From Pseudomonas chlororaphis (lineage in GTDB: Bacteria > Pseudomonadota > Gammaproteobacteria > Pseudomonadales > Pseudomonadaceae), in NCBI RefSeq assembly GCF_003731765.1, contig NZ_MOAL01000002.1, forward strand, positions 558,001-622,000: DNA of 64,000 bases. Reading direction: 5' to 3'. The translations under genes and the position numbers were made by a program. The notes below the pieces were generated by a model. The model searched no databases. It saw nothing but the letters and a program-made list of their open reading frames with translations, and was not told the origin of the DNA. Positions within the stretch are counted from its first letter, which is position 1. Each line of letters begins with the position of its first letter. Of this stretch, positions 51,884-62,053 are shown in pieces.

Positions 51884-54800
51884 ATGGCCTTTACCGATCC
51901 GTTCATCCGCCGCCCGGTGCTCGCTACCGTGGTCAGCCTGTTGATTGTCCTGCTGGGCTTCCAGGCCTGGAGCAAGCTGCCGCTGCGCCAGTACCCGCAA
52001 ATGGAAAACGCCCTGATCACGGTGACCACCGCCTACCCCGGGGCCAACGCCGAGACCATCCAGGGCTACATCACCCAACCCATGCAGCAGAGCCTGGCCA
52101 GCGCCGAAGGCATCGACTACATGACCTCGGTCAGCCGGCAAAACTTCTCGGTGATTTCGATCTACGCACGGATCGGCTCCAACAGCGACCGGCTGTTCAC
52201 CGAATTGCTGGCCAAGGCCAACGAGGTCAAGAACCAGTTGCCCCAGCAAGCCGAAGACCCGGTGCTGAGCAAAGAAGCCGCAGACGCCTCGGCGCTGATG
52301 TACATCAGTTTCTACAGCCAGGAATTGAACAACCCGCAGATCACCGACTACCTGTCACGGGTCATCCAGCCCAAGCTGGCCACCCTGCCCGGCATGGCCG
52401 AGGCGGAGATCCTCGGCAACCAGGTATTCGCCATGCGCCTCTGGCTGGATCCGGTCAAGCTCGCCGGCTTCGGTCTCAGTGCCAGCGACGTGACCAACGC
52501 GGTGCGCCAGTACAACTTCCTCTCGGCCGCCGGCGAGGTGAAGGGCGAATACGTGGTCACCAGCATCAACGCCAACACCGAACTCAAGTCGGCCGAAGCC
52601 TTTGCCGCCATTCCAGTGAAAGTCGAGGGTGACAGCAGGGTTCTGCTCAGTGACGTGGCGCGGGTGGAAATGGGCGCCGAAAGCTACAACGCCATCAGCT
52701 CCTTTGGCGGTATCCCTTCGGTGTACATCGGGATCAAGGCGACCCCGGGCGCCAACCCGCTGGACGTGATCAAGGAAGTGCGCAAGATCATGCCGCAGCT
52801 GGAAGCCCAGTTGCCGCCCAACCTCAAATCGGAAATCGCCTACGACGCCACCCTGTTTATCCAGGCCTCCATCGACGAAGTGGTCAAGACCCTGTTCGAA
52901 GCGGTGTTGATCGTCATCGTCGTGGTTTTCCTGTTCCTCGGCGCCCTGCGCTCGGTGGTGATCCCAGTGATCACCATTCCGCTGTCGATGATCGGCGTGA
53001 TGTTCTTCATGCAGTTGATGGGCTACTCGATCAACCTCCTGACCCTGCTGGCGATGGTGTTGGCCATCGGTCTGGTGGTGGACGATGCCATCGTGGTGGT
53101 GGAGAACATCCACCGGCACATCGAAGAGGGCAAGACGCCGTTCGATGCCGCCATCGAGGGCGCCCGGGAAATCGCCATGCCGGTGGTGTCCATGACCATC
53201 ACCCTGGCGGCAGTCTACGCGCCCATCGGCTTTCTCCAGGGCCTGACCGGGGCACTGTTCAAGGAGTTTGCCCTGACCCTGGCCGGGGCCGTGGTGATCT
53301 CCGGGATCGTCGCCCTGACCCTGTCGCCGATGATGTGTGCGCTGCTGCTGCGCCATGACGAAAACCCCAGCGGCCTGGCCTATCGCCTCGACCAGATTTT
53401 CGAAGGCCTCAAGCGACGCTACCAGCGCATGCTCCATGGCACCCTCAACACCCGCCCGGTGGTGCTGGTGTTTGCACTGATCGTGCTGTGCCTGATTCCG
53501 CTGCTGCTCAAATTCACCAAGTCCGAGCTGGCCCCCGATGAAGACCAGGGCATCATTTTCATGATGGCCAGTGCGCCCCAGCCCACCAACCTGGACTACC
53601 TCAACGCCTACACCGATGAGTTCCTGACGATCTTCAAAGAGTTCCCCGAGTACTACTCGTCGTTCCAGATCAACGGCTTCAACGGCGTGCAATCGGGCAT
53701 CGGCGGCTTCCTGCTCAAGCCTTGGAACGAGCGCAGCCAGACCCAGATGCAGATCCTGCCCAAGGTGCAAAGCAAACTCGACGGCATCGCCGGGCTGCAG
53801 GTCTTCGGCTTCAACCTGCCGTCCCTGCCCGGCACCGGCGAAGGCCTGCCGTTCGCCTTCGTGATCAACACCCCCGACGGCTACGAGGCGCTGCTGGAGG
53901 TGGCCAACCGAATCAAGGCGCGGGCCATGGAGTCCGGTAAGTTCGCCTTCGTCGACCTCGACCTGGCCTTCGACAAACCCGAAGTGGTAGTGGACATCGA
54001 CCGGGCCAAAGCGGCGCAGATGGGCGTGTCGATGGAAGACCTGGGGGGGACCCTCGCGACCCTGCTGGGGGAAGCGGAGATCAACCGCTTCACTATCGAC
54101 GGGCGCAGCTACAAGGTCATTGCCCAAGTTGAGCGCGCCTACCGCGACAACCCCGATTGGCTGAACAACTATTACGTGAAAAACAACCGGGGCGAAGCCT
54201 TGCCGCTGTCGACCCTGATCAAGGTCAGCGACCGCGCCCGGCCTCGGCAGTTGAACCAGTTCCAGCAGCTCAACGCCGCCACCCTCTCCGGTGTGCCTCT
54301 AGTGAGCATGGGCGAAGCCATCGAGACCGTACGCCAGATCGCCCGGGAAGAAGCCCCGGCCGGCTACGCCTTCGACTACGCCAGCGCCAGTCGGCAATTC
54401 GTCCAGGAAGGCAGTGCCTTGTGGGTCACCTTCGGCCTGGCCCTGGCGATCATCTTCCTGGTGCTGGCTGCGCAGTTCGAGAGTTTCCGTGACCCGTTGG
54501 TGATCCTGGTGACGGTGCCGCTGTCGATCTGCGGGGCCTTGATCCCGCTGTTTCTCGGCTGGTCGAGCATGAACATCTACACCCAGGTGGGCCTGGTGAC
54601 GCTGATCGGCCTGATCAGCAAACACGGGATCCTGATCGTCGAGTTCGCCAACCAGTTGCGCCAGAGCAAGGGCCTGAGCGCCAGAGAGGCTGTGGAAGAA
54701 GCGGCCGCCATCCGCCTGCGCCCGGTGTTGATGACCACCGCCGCCATGGTCTTTGGCATGGTGCCGTTGATCCTGGCCACCGGCGCCGGTGCCGTCAGTC

Positions 54801-54907
54801 GCTTTGACATCGGCATGGTGATCGCTACGGGGATGTCCATCGGCACCCTGTTCACCCTGTTCGTGCTGCCCTGCATTTACACCCTGCTGTCCAAGGCCGA
54901 ACGCTGA
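51884..54907 (+). CDS. mexW: RND efflux permease, MexW-like
   Basis: A 1007-residue inner-membrane drug:proton antiporter with twelve helices and two large periplasmic loops. The proton relay region GLVVDDAIVVVENIHRHIEEG holds the conserved D-D pair in helix 4, and the second half has its Lys/Thr counterpart (TLIGLISKHGILIVEFANQLR). The start is ATG 51884 (MAFTDPFIRRPVLATVVSLL), which is the true N-terminus; upstream codons are mexV. It is co-transcribed with mexV, 13 bases apart. The MexVW name rests on synteny and overall family. Confidence 0.87.
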   Translation: MAFTDPFIRRPVLATVVSLLIVLLGFQAWSKLPLRQYPQMENALITVTTAYPGANAETIQGYITQPMQQSLASAEGIDYMTSVSRQNFSVISIYARIGSNSDRLFTELLAKANEVKNQLPQQAEDPVLSKEAADASALMYISFYSQELNNPQITDYLSRVIQPKLATLPGMAEAEILGNQVFAMRLWLDPVKLAGFGLSASDVTNAVRQYNFLSAAGEVKGEYVVTSINANTELKSAEAFAAIPVKVEGDSRVLLSDVARVEMGAESYNAISSFGGIPSVYIGIKATPGANPLDVIKEVRKIMPQLEAQLPPNLKSEIAYDATLFIQASIDEVVKTLFEAVLIVIVVVFLFLGALRSVVIPVITIPLSMIGVMFFMQLMGYSINLLTLLAMVLAIGLVVDDAIVVVENIHRHIEEGKTPFDAAIEGAREIAMPVVSMTITLAAVYAPIGFLQGLTGALFKEFALTLAGAVVISGIVALTLSPMMCALLLRHDENPSGLAYRLDQIFEGLKRRYQRMLHGTLNTRPVVLVFALIVLCLIPLLLKFTKSELAPDEDQGIIFMMASAPQPTNLDYLNAYTDEFLTIFKEFPEYYSSFQINGFNGVQSGIGGFLLKPWNERSQTQMQILPKVQSKLDGIAGLQVFGFNLPSLPGTGEGLPFAFVINTPDGYEALLEVANRIKARAMESGKFAFVDLDLAFDKPEVVVDIDRAKAAQMGVSMEDLGGTLATLLGEAEINRFTIDGRSYKVIAQVERAYRDNPDWLNNYYVKNNRGEALPLSTLIKVSDRARPRQLNQFQQLNAATLSGVPLVSMGEAIETVRQIAREEAPAGYAFDYASASRQFVQEGSALWVTFGLALAIIFLVLAAQFESFRDPLVILVTVPLSICGALIPLFLGWSSMNIYTQVGLVTLIGLISKHGILIVEFANQLRQSKGLSAREAVEEAAAIRLRPVLMTTAAMVFGMVPLILATGAGAVSRFDIGMVIATGMSIGTLFTLFVLPCIYTLLSKAER

Positions 54908-54921
54908 TCCCTGAGCAAAAG

Positions 54922-54950
54922 AAAAGGCCTCGCAATGCGAGGCCTTTCGG
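54922..54950. terminator. Bidirectional terminator between mexW and the colRS-operon tail
   Basis: AAAGGCCTCGC-AAT-GCGAGGCCTTT is a perfect 11-bp stem. On the minus strand it is followed by TCTTTT, so it more clearly ends the leftward transcript (small gene at 54966) than mexW. Confidence 0.8.
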
Positions 54951-54965
54951 TCTGTAGGCTGTGCT

Positions 54966-55187
54966 TCAACTCTGTGGCCTCATGCCTTGGGCCATACCGA
55001 ACATGAACAACAGGATGTCATGGTCGGGTTTGGCCGCCACGGATGTCTTGACCACCCGAGGCAAAGGACAATGTGCGTCTCCGACGCTGAGGATCTGAGT
55101 CCGCGGCTGCTCCCAGGCAACCACAGCCAACGAGGCAACTGCCAAGGCTCCTACTAAAAACAAACCTCGTGCAATTTCGAGTTTCAT
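54966..55187 (-). CDS. Small membrane-anchored protein at the end of the col/LPS operon
   Basis: A 73-residue protein with one N-terminal helix (MKLEIARGLFLVGALAVASL, about 5-24) and a periplasmic tail (QPRTQILSVGDAHCPLPRVV and DHDILLFMFGMAQGMRPQS). Its ATG overlaps the stop of the kinase gene by one base (TGATG), so translation is coupled. It is the last gene before the terminator. No family is recognised. Co-location with ColRS and LPS genes suggests an envelope role, by inference. Confidence 0.7.
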   Translation of the reverse strand: MKLEIARGLFLVGALAVASLAVVAWEQPRTQILSVGDAHCPLPRVVKTSVAAKPDHDILLFMFGMAQGMRPQS

Positions 55188-55900
55188 CAGGTTAAACCCT
55201 TGATAGCGCTGCCAAACGCCGTCCTATAAAAATAGTAGAGTTTCTGCCAGTCCGGGTCGCTCCACGACGAGTGGCGACGCAGTTGCTTCAGATCATGGGC
55301 CGCAGCCCGCTGAGCGCTCAAACGCTGGCGGCACTTTTCGAAATCCAGCAAGGCCACGTCAATCCGGGCCTGTTCGCCAGTCCCCGTGACCCTTACAAAC
55401 ACATGCTTGGCATACAGGCAGCCATGTTGCCAGCGGCCTTTGTGCATGCGCACCAGGGTCGCGGCCACGGCCTGCAAGAGCCGATCATGGAGCGCGTCGC
55501 CATGACGCTCACGCTCACCCGCGGCGTACCAGGTATCGATCTCTACAAAGCCCTCCAGGGCCGCGGTCACCAGCAGCGCCTGCCAGCCCCGCTGAGAATC
55601 ACGCCGGGCGCCGCAGAACACCAGCTCCGGCACGCCCACGCCTAATACGCCCAGGCCCTTGAGCGCGTCCTGCTCACGCAACACCGTGGGCCGGCCGAAC
55701 GGATGCAGCCAACTGCGATAGATGTGCCCGACCTGACGCTTCACATACAGCAGGCGACCGTCACTGACGAGTCGCTGTACCCCGCTCTCTCCGCCACGCC
55801 GCTGATTGGGGGGTTCGACCCATTCACCCTGCTGGTTCCAGAAATGCTCGAAGCGTTCCGTAGCCGCACCTTCCATGTGCGAGACACATTCCACAGCCAT
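55187..55900 (-). CDS. wapQ: Lipopolysaccharide core kinase, InaA/WapQ type
   Basis: A 237-residue eukaryotic-like kinase that phosphorylates inner-core heptose of LPS. The fold features are the conserved RLLYVKRQ Lys (about residue 50), HKGRWQHGCLYAKHVFVR (HGxL catalytic loop, about 160-177) and VALLDFEKCR (DFE metal loop). P. fluorescens WCS365 has the same order colR-colS-orf222-wapQ, which supports the symbol; inaA is used in P. aeruginosa. I start it at ATG 55900 (MAVECVSHME), with ATG 55876 as an alternative because the ribosome site is close. The gene begins five bases after the methyltransferase stop. Confidence 0.85.
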   Translation of the reverse strand: MAVECVSHMEGAATERFEHFWNQQGEWVEPPNQRRGGESGVQRLVSDGRLLYVKRQVGHIYRSWLHPFGRPTVLREQDALKGLGVLGVGVPELVFCGARRDSQRGWQALLVTAALEGFVEIDTWYAAGERERHGDALHDRLLQAVAATLVRMHKGRWQHGCLYAKHVFVRVTGTGEQARIDVALLDFEKCRQRLSAQRAAAHDLKQLRRHSSWSDPDWQKLYYFYRTAFGSAIKGLT

Positions 55901-55904
55901 CCTC

Positions 55905-56585
55905 TTACCTCTTGCGTAATACGTAGACTCGCCACATGGCGTAGAGCGGGAAAAAGTCAAAATGGTCCTGGATACGAAATCCGGCCTCTTCAAACTCCTG
56001 TTCAACCGTAACGACAGGTAACACGAAACGATTCTGGTAACCCGACGACTCCGTTTGCGCACGGCGTTTTTGCTCCATGCGCTTGCGTTTGAACGCCTTG
56101 AAATTGCCGTCGACCCACAACGAGACGATCACGCTGTCGCGAGTAACCCGTTGAAATTCGCGGAGTAATGCCAGTCGATGAGCCGACTCACCAATGTGGT
56201 GCAGCAAGCGCATGGAGAAAATGCTATCCACTGCGTTATCCGGCAGGTCGATAGCGAAAGCTGACGTCTGCAAGGGTTGTACCCGTTTCACCACATCGGC
56301 GGGTTGGGCCACCGTGGCCAGACTGAGCATAGCCGCAGAATTGTCAGCACCGATGATCACGCGATTGGGTTTTTCCGCCAGCAACGGCCAGAAACGTCCC
56401 GCGCCACAGGGCAGGTCCAGCACCAGGCCCGGCTCACCGGCCAGCGCCAGGGCTGCACGAGCCAGTTGCTCGTCACGGCGGTGGGACAATTTGCGCGCCA
56501 GGCCATCCTGGTGCTTGAACAAATACTCCTGGGCGTGTTGTTCGTCGTACTTGTTGGAAAATTCCAGCTTGATCGGGGTAGCCAT
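55905..56585 (-). CDS. SAM-dependent methyltransferase (orf222-like, ColRS-associated)
   Basis: A 226-residue class I methyltransferase. Motif I is LVLDLPCGAGRFWPLL (about residue 50-65), and motif II/post-I is IIGADNSAAMLSLA. The acceptor loop VDSIFSMRLLHHIGES follows. It lies immediately downstream of colS and upstream of the LPS kinase gene, in the position of orf222 of the WCS365 ColRS locus. The substrate is probably an LPS or envelope component, by context. The start is ATG 56585 (MATPIKLEFS). It follows colS across a 185-base gap that contains a terminator for colS. Confidence 0.82.
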   Translation of the reverse strand: MATPIKLEFSNKYDEQHAQEYLFKHQDGLARKLSHRRDEQLARAALALAGEPGLVLDLPCGAGRFWPLLAEKPNRVIIGADNSAAMLSLATVAQPADVVKRVQPLQTSAFAIDLPDNAVDSIFSMRLLHHIGESAHRLALLREFQRVTRDSVIVSLWVDGNFKAFKRKRMEQKRRAQTESSGYQNRFVLPVVTVEQEFEEAGFRIQDHFDFFPLYAMWRVYVLRKR

Positions 56586-56737
56586 CACCAAAGTCTCCTG
56601 CAACTGATGGCGCCACCTTAGGCAGCCGCATGTCAGCGTCAGGTCATGTCTTTGTGAAAACTTCGTCCCGTCCACGGCGGAAATATTTCAAGGTTTTACC
56701 GCTCAAGCACACTGGCCTGGGGCCACCTCAGAAGAAT

Positions 56738-56766
56738 AAAGCGGCCCCGACCGGTCGGGGCCTTTC
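56738..56766 (-). terminator. Intrinsic terminator after colS
   Basis: On the minus strand GGCCCCGACC-GGTCGGGGCC (56743-56762) forms a 10-bp palindrome, preceded by AAA and followed by GCTTTATT. It ends the colR-colS transcript before the methyltransferase gene. Confidence 0.8.
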
Positions 56767-56770
56767 GCGA

Positions 56771-58051
56771 TCAAGGCTGCGCAGGACTGAGTTCGACGTG
56801 GAAGCGGCAGCCGTTGGGGGTCATGGTGCTGAGGCTGACGCTCCAGCCCTGGTTCTCGCAAATCCGCTGCACCAGGGACAAGCCTAGGCCCAGGCCCTCG
56901 CCGCGCTTTTCATCACCACGCACAAAGGGCTCGAACATGGCTTCACGCTTCTCTTCGGGGATGCCCACACCACTGTCTTCCACCACAAAGCCGCTGGGCT
57001 CCAGGGTCAGGCGGATAAACCCGCGTTCGGTGTAATGCAGGGCATTGCGCAGCAGGTTGCCCATCACCGCGTGCAGGAAGGTCACGTTGTAGCGGGTGTC
57101 CAGAGGCTGGCCGGGTTCGAAGATCAGTTCGATGCCCTTGTCGTTGATCGGCCCTTGCCACACCCCAAGCAAGTCTTCGGCCGCCTGGCGCAGGGTCACC
57201 TGGGCCGACATGCTGGCGTCTTCACGCTGAGCCCGGGCGAGCATCAGGAAGGTCTGCACCAACTCGCGCATCTCCTCGCTGGCCCGAGCAATGCGCTCGA
57301 CCTGGGCACGCCCGCGCTGGTCGATACCGGGGTTTTCCAGGAGCAGTTCACAGGAGCTGGCCAGCACCATCAACGGCGTGCGCAATTCATGGCTGACATC
57401 ACTGGTGAACAGCCGTTCGCGGCTCAGGGCTTGGCGCAGGCGGCCCAGGGTGGCGTCGAAGGCAATGGCCAACTCACCCACCTCATCGGCGGCATAGTCC
57501 GGGGCCAAGGGGGGCGCCAGGCCGAGCAATTGGTCGCGGTGCCGCACTTGCCGGGCCAAACGAACCACCGGCGCCATGACTTTGCGCGCCAGGACCCAGC
57601 CCAGAAACACCGCCAAGGCCAAGCTCAGGACAAAACCCACCAGGACCACGGCGAATAACACCCGCTCGCGCTCTTCGAAATCGCTTTGATCCTGCAGCAA
57701 CACGTAACGCCGCCCGTCCACCACCTCCACCATGGCGTGATAGGACAGTTGCTCACGAAACACTTCGTGAAAACCCGGTTCCAGATGACGCAGGTCCTTG
57801 GGCAGTTCGAAATCGCCATGCCCGCCACTGAAGTAGAACAACTGATCCGGTTCGGGGCGGTGGCTCCAGTCGGCGACATTGTCCATCAGCAACAAGCGCT
57901 GCAAGTCGCCCCCCAGCCCTGCCGAGATCAATTTCTCTTCGACCAGGTGCACGGTGGCCACAATACCCATGGCGAAGGCCCCCGCCACCAAGGCGCTCAT
58001 CAGGGCAAAAGCGATGATGATGCGCTGGGCGAGGCTCTGCTTAAACTCCAT
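56771..58051 (-). CDS. colS: Sensor histidine kinase ColS
   Basis: A 426-residue membrane kinase. Helices lie at about 10-33 and 131-152 around a periplasmic loop, then HAMP, H box VSHELRTPL with His221, and ATPase boxes (NLLRNALHYTE, DSGVGIPEE, GEGLGLGLSL). The residues reported for metal sensing in P. putida ColS are all at the same numbers: H35, E38, E96, H105 and the E126-x-x-E129 pair. That strongly supports both the identity and the start at ATG 58051. It should sense excess Zn2+ or Fe3+ and phosphorylate ColR. Its start overlaps the colR stop by 11 bases. Confidence 0.93.
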   Translation of the reverse strand: MEFKQSLAQRIIIAFALMSALVAGAFAMGIVATVHLVEEKLISAGLGGDLQRLLLMDNVADWSHRPEPDQLFYFSGGHGDFELPKDLRHLEPGFHEVFREQLSYHAMVEVVDGRRYVLLQDQSDFEERERVLFAVVLVGFVLSLALAVFLGWVLARKVMAPVVRLARQVRHRDQLLGLAPPLAPDYAADEVGELAIAFDATLGRLRQALSRERLFTSDVSHELRTPLMVLASSCELLLENPGIDQRGRAQVERIARASEEMRELVQTFLMLARAQREDASMSAQVTLRQAAEDLLGVWQGPINDKGIELIFEPGQPLDTRYNVTFLHAVMGNLLRNALHYTERGFIRLTLEPSGFVVEDSGVGIPEEKREAMFEPFVRGDEKRGEGLGLGLSLVQRICENQGWSVSLSTMTPNGCRFHVELSPAQP

Positions 58052-58724
58052 CACGACCCTCGGCCAAGCGGTAACCGACGCCGTGCACGGTATGCAGCAG
58101 CGGCTTGGCGAACGGTTTGTCGATCACCTGGCGCAACTGGTGAACGTGGCTGCGCAGGCTGTCGCTGTCCGGGCAGTCGTCGCCCCACAGGGCCTCTTCC
58201 AAGACTTCGCGACGCAGCACATGGGGGCTCTTCTGCATCAGCACCGCCAACAGTTTGAGGCCCACCGGGTTGAGCTTGAGCAAGCGGCCCTCGCGGGTGA
58301 CCTCCAGGGTGTCGAGGTCGTAACTCAAATCACCGACCTGCAAGGCCCGACGGCCACCGCCCTGGGTGCGACGCATCACGGCTTCGATGCGCGCCGCCAA
58401 CTCGGACAGGGCAAAGGGTTTGACCAGGTAGTCGTCGGCACCGGACTTGAAACCCTGGAGACGGTCGTCCAACTGATCGCGGGCGGTGAGCATGATCACC
58501 GGGGTGTCACGCCGGGCGTCTTCACGCAGGCGCTTGCACAGGGTGTAGCCATCGATGCCGGGGAGCATGATGTCGAGCACGATCAAGTCGTAATGTTCGG
58601 TGGCGGCCAGGTGCAGGCCCGACAGGCCGTCCTGCGCGCAGTCCACGGTGTAGCCCTTGAGCCCCAGGTAATCCGCCAGGTTGGCCAGGATATCGCGGTT
58701 GTCTTCAACCAATAAAATTCGCAT
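58041..58724 (-). CDS. colR: OmpR-family response regulator ColR
   Basis: A 227-residue regulator. The receiver domain has E7/D8 in VEDNRDI, phosphoacceptor D51 (IVLDIMLPG) and Lys near residue 101 (VKPF). The C-terminal winged helix is about 125-225 (LKLNPVGLKLLAVLMQ, DSDSLRSHVHQLRQVI, LLHTVHGVGYRLA). It works with ColS to maintain the envelope by controlling LPS and membrane-lipid genes. A perfect match to the ColR binding consensus lies at 58843-58858, before the divergent PAP2 gene. The start is ATG 58724 (MRILLVEDNR). Confidence 0.93.
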   Translation of the reverse strand: MRILLVEDNRDILANLADYLGLKGYTVDCAQDGLSGLHLAATEHYDLIVLDIMLPGIDGYTLCKRLREDARRDTPVIMLTARDQLDDRLQGFKSGADDYLVKPFALSELAARIEAVMRRTQGGGRRALQVGDLSYDLDTLEVTREGRLLKLNPVGLKLLAVLMQKSPHVLRREVLEEALWGDDCPDSDSLRSHVHQLRQVIDKPFAKPLLHTVHGVGYRLAEGRDGV

Positions 58725-58842
58725 GGGCACTTTTCTCCCTACACAGTTGCCGCCGTCTTGGCTCGCGCAGCTTAAGGCCAAGCGTAGCTCTCCGCTAGCG
58801 CCGTAAAGCCGGCGTGGGCGTGGTGCGCGCCCGGGTGCCGGC

Positions 58843-58858
58843 TTGACGTTTTTTTCAC
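58843..58858 (+). promoter_or_regulatory. ColR binding site upstream of the PAP2 gene
   Basis: TTGACGTTTTTTTCAC matches all 13 defined positions of the ColR consensus as I recall it, (T/C)(T/C)NA(C/G)NN(T/C)TTTTT(C/G)AC. It lies between colR (start 58724) and the PAP2 gene (start 58945), and reads towards the latter. Regulation is inferred from the match and from the ColR regulon known in P. putida, where a PAP2 gene next to colRS is a target. Confidence 0.75.
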
Positions 58859-58944
58859 TATCGGTTCACAGGCTGATGACAGCAACGGCCGCAGACTGCG
58901 CGCGAATCCGCGACTTGATCGCCTCCCCTGCCCAAGGATCTCGC

Positions 58945-59688
58945 ATGACCTCAGCCCTCATCCGCCCTGCTTCCAGGCCCCTCAACTTCTGGATATGCCT
59001 GGGGGTTCCCGCTGTCACGGCGGCGATTCTGATCCTGCTCGAGCTGACGTCTTTGGACATGGACCTGGCCAAGCGTTTCTATGACCCGGTGGCCGGCGCG
59101 TTTATCGGTGGGCACAGCTACCTGCTGGAAACCATCCTCCACGATCGGGCCAAACAGGTGGTCATCGCCTTTTCGGTGCTCTCGATCATCGGTTTCGTGG
59201 CGTCCTTCATGATGGCTCGGCTCCAACCGTTCAAGCGGGAACTGGGCTGCCTGGTGCTGTCCCTGGCCTTGGCCACGGGCTTTGTGACACCGGTCAAGGC
59301 CGTGACCGCCGTGCAATGCCCCTGGAGCCTGAAGGAGTTTGGTGGCAAGGAAACCTACAGCGAACTGCTGAGCCCCCGCCCGCCGACCGACAAGCCCGGC
59401 CGCTGCTGGCCCGGCGGCCACGCGGCGACCGGTTTCACCTTGTTTGCGCTGTTCTTTGTACTGCGTGATCGCCGGCCACGGCTGGCGCGCAACGCCCTGG
59501 TCTTCGCCTTTGCCCTGGGCACCGTGTTCTCCATCGGCCGCATGATGCAGGGCGCGCACTTCTTCTCCCACAACGTCTGGACGGCGATTTTTTGCTGGCT
59601 GATCAGCCTGGGCACCTACTACTTCATTCTTTACCGTCCCTCGCCCGACGCCGTGCCGGTACCTTCCGCCCAAGCAGTACAGGGATAG
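58945..59688 (+). CDS. PAP2-superfamily membrane phosphatase
   Basis: A 247-residue membrane phosphatase with about five helices. The superfamily motifs are KPGRCWPGGHAATGF (K150 and H159) and GRMMQGAHFFSH (R199, H205). The usual PSGH is PGGH here. Such enzymes dephosphorylate lipid A, undecaprenyl pyrophosphate or phosphatidic acid. The gene is the neighbour of colR, with a ColR box upstream, suggesting lipid A or membrane-lipid adjustment under ColRS. The ATG at 58945 follows AAGGAT. The earlier in-frame start at 58843 is not preceded by a ribosome site and lies over the ColR box. Confidence 0.85.
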   Translation: MTSALIRPASRPLNFWICLGVPAVTAAILILLELTSLDMDLAKRFYDPVAGAFIGGHSYLLETILHDRAKQVVIAFSVLSIIGFVASFMMARLQPFKRELGCLVLSLALATGFVTPVKAVTAVQCPWSLKEFGGKETYSELLSPRPPTDKPGRCWPGGHAATGFTLFALFFVLRDRRPRLARNALVFAFALGTVFSIGRMMQGAHFFSHNVWTAIFCWLISLGTYYFILYRPSPDAVPVPSAQAVQG

Positions 59689-59758
59689 CATCCGCGGCGT
59701 TGCAGCCTGACAGGCAGCGGGACAGCGCCGACTCTGAGCAACACATTTCACGGACAAT

Positions 59759-59794
59759 AAAAAACCCCGCCGGTGTTCACCGGCGGGGTTTTTC
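59759..59794. terminator. Bidirectional terminator between the PAP2 gene and groEL
   Basis: AAAAACCCCGCCGGTG-TTCA-CCGGCGGGGTTTTT forms a strong stem with A and T tracts either side. It ends PAP2 (rightward) and groEL (leftward). Confidence 0.9.
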
Positions 59795-59814
59795 AGTACG
59801 GGGGTAAGGCTGGC

Positions 59815-61470
<1,656 letters not shown>

Positions 61471-61506
61471 TTAAATACTTTGTAGTAACGGGAAGATGCG
61501 CGGGAA

Positions 61507-61800
61507 TCAGCCTTCGATAACGGCGAGAATTTCGTTCTCAGCCATTACCAGCAGGTCTTCGCCGTCGACTTTCACAGTGTTGCTGCCGGAGTAAGGGCCA
61601 AACACAACCTTGTCACCCACTTTCACGGCCAGCGCACGTACTTCACCGTTGTCCAGCACACGGCCGGTACCCACAGCGACGATTTCGCCACGGTTAGGTT
61701 TTTCAGCGGCCGAACCTGGCAGAACGATACCGCCAGCAGTTTTCGATTCTTCTTCGCTGCGACGGATAACGACGCGGTCATGCAGAGGACGAAGCTTCAT
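61507..61800 (-). CDS. groES: Co-chaperonin GroES
   Basis: A 97-residue lid of the chaperonin: [27 protein letters not shown] with the mobile loop, then [19 protein letters not shown] and [33 protein letters not shown]. The ATG at 61800 follows AGGAGAGA. It is the first gene of the groESL operon, behind the sigma-32-like promoter at 61944-61973. Confidence 0.97.
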   Translation of the reverse strand: MKLRPLHDRVVIRRSEEESKTAGGIVLPGSAAEKPNRGEIVAVGTGRVLDNGEVRALAVKVGDKVVFGPYSGSNTVKVDGEDLLVMAENEILAVIEG

Positions 61801-61943
61801 TGTCGATCTCTCCTAATTGTGGTTTTCAACGGCCGGTGTGGATACCGGCGGGTTAACAAATTCCGGCGTGGCCGGTTGCGGCTCGACGAGCGAGACGCGG
61901 AAGTCTGTCTGGTGCAACCACCAGAAACCTTGCGGTGACCGTT

Positions 61944-61973
61944 ACATAAGGGCGCATAAGCTTATTACAAGGG
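61944..61973 (-). promoter_or_regulatory. Sigma-32-type heat-shock promoter of groESL
   Basis: On the minus strand CCCTTGTAA (the -35, similar to CCCTTGAA) and CCCTTATGT (the -10, similar to CCCCATNT) are separated by about 13 bases. The site is about 145 bases before groES. I see no CIRCE inverted repeat, so control is through sigma-32 rather than HrcA. Confidence 0.6.
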
Positions 61974-62012
61974 CAGCGCGATGAAATTTTTTACATCGTC
62001 GTCGCCAGAAAC

Positions 62013-62040
62013 ACACACGGCACCCGAAGGTGCCGTGTGT
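62013..62040 (-). terminator. Hairpin after fxsA
   Basis: ACACACGGCACC-CGAA-GGTGCCGTGTGT is a perfect 12-bp stem with a tetraloop, just before the fxsA stop on the minus strand. The T-rich part on that strand is some 20 bases further on, so termination is likely but not textbook. Confidence 0.6.
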
Positions 62041-62053
62041 AAGTCAGCCGAGG

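Noticed and set aside
56654..56669. Possible ColR box before the methyltransferase gene (GGGACGAAGTTTTCAC on the minus strand)
   Set aside because: Only 9 of 13 defined positions fit the consensus, and the key T5 run is broken, so I do not list it as a site.
61801..62053. CIRCE/HrcA element before groES
   Set aside because: No TTAGCACTC-N9-GAGTGCTAA repeat is visible; a sigma-32-type promoter explains the region.
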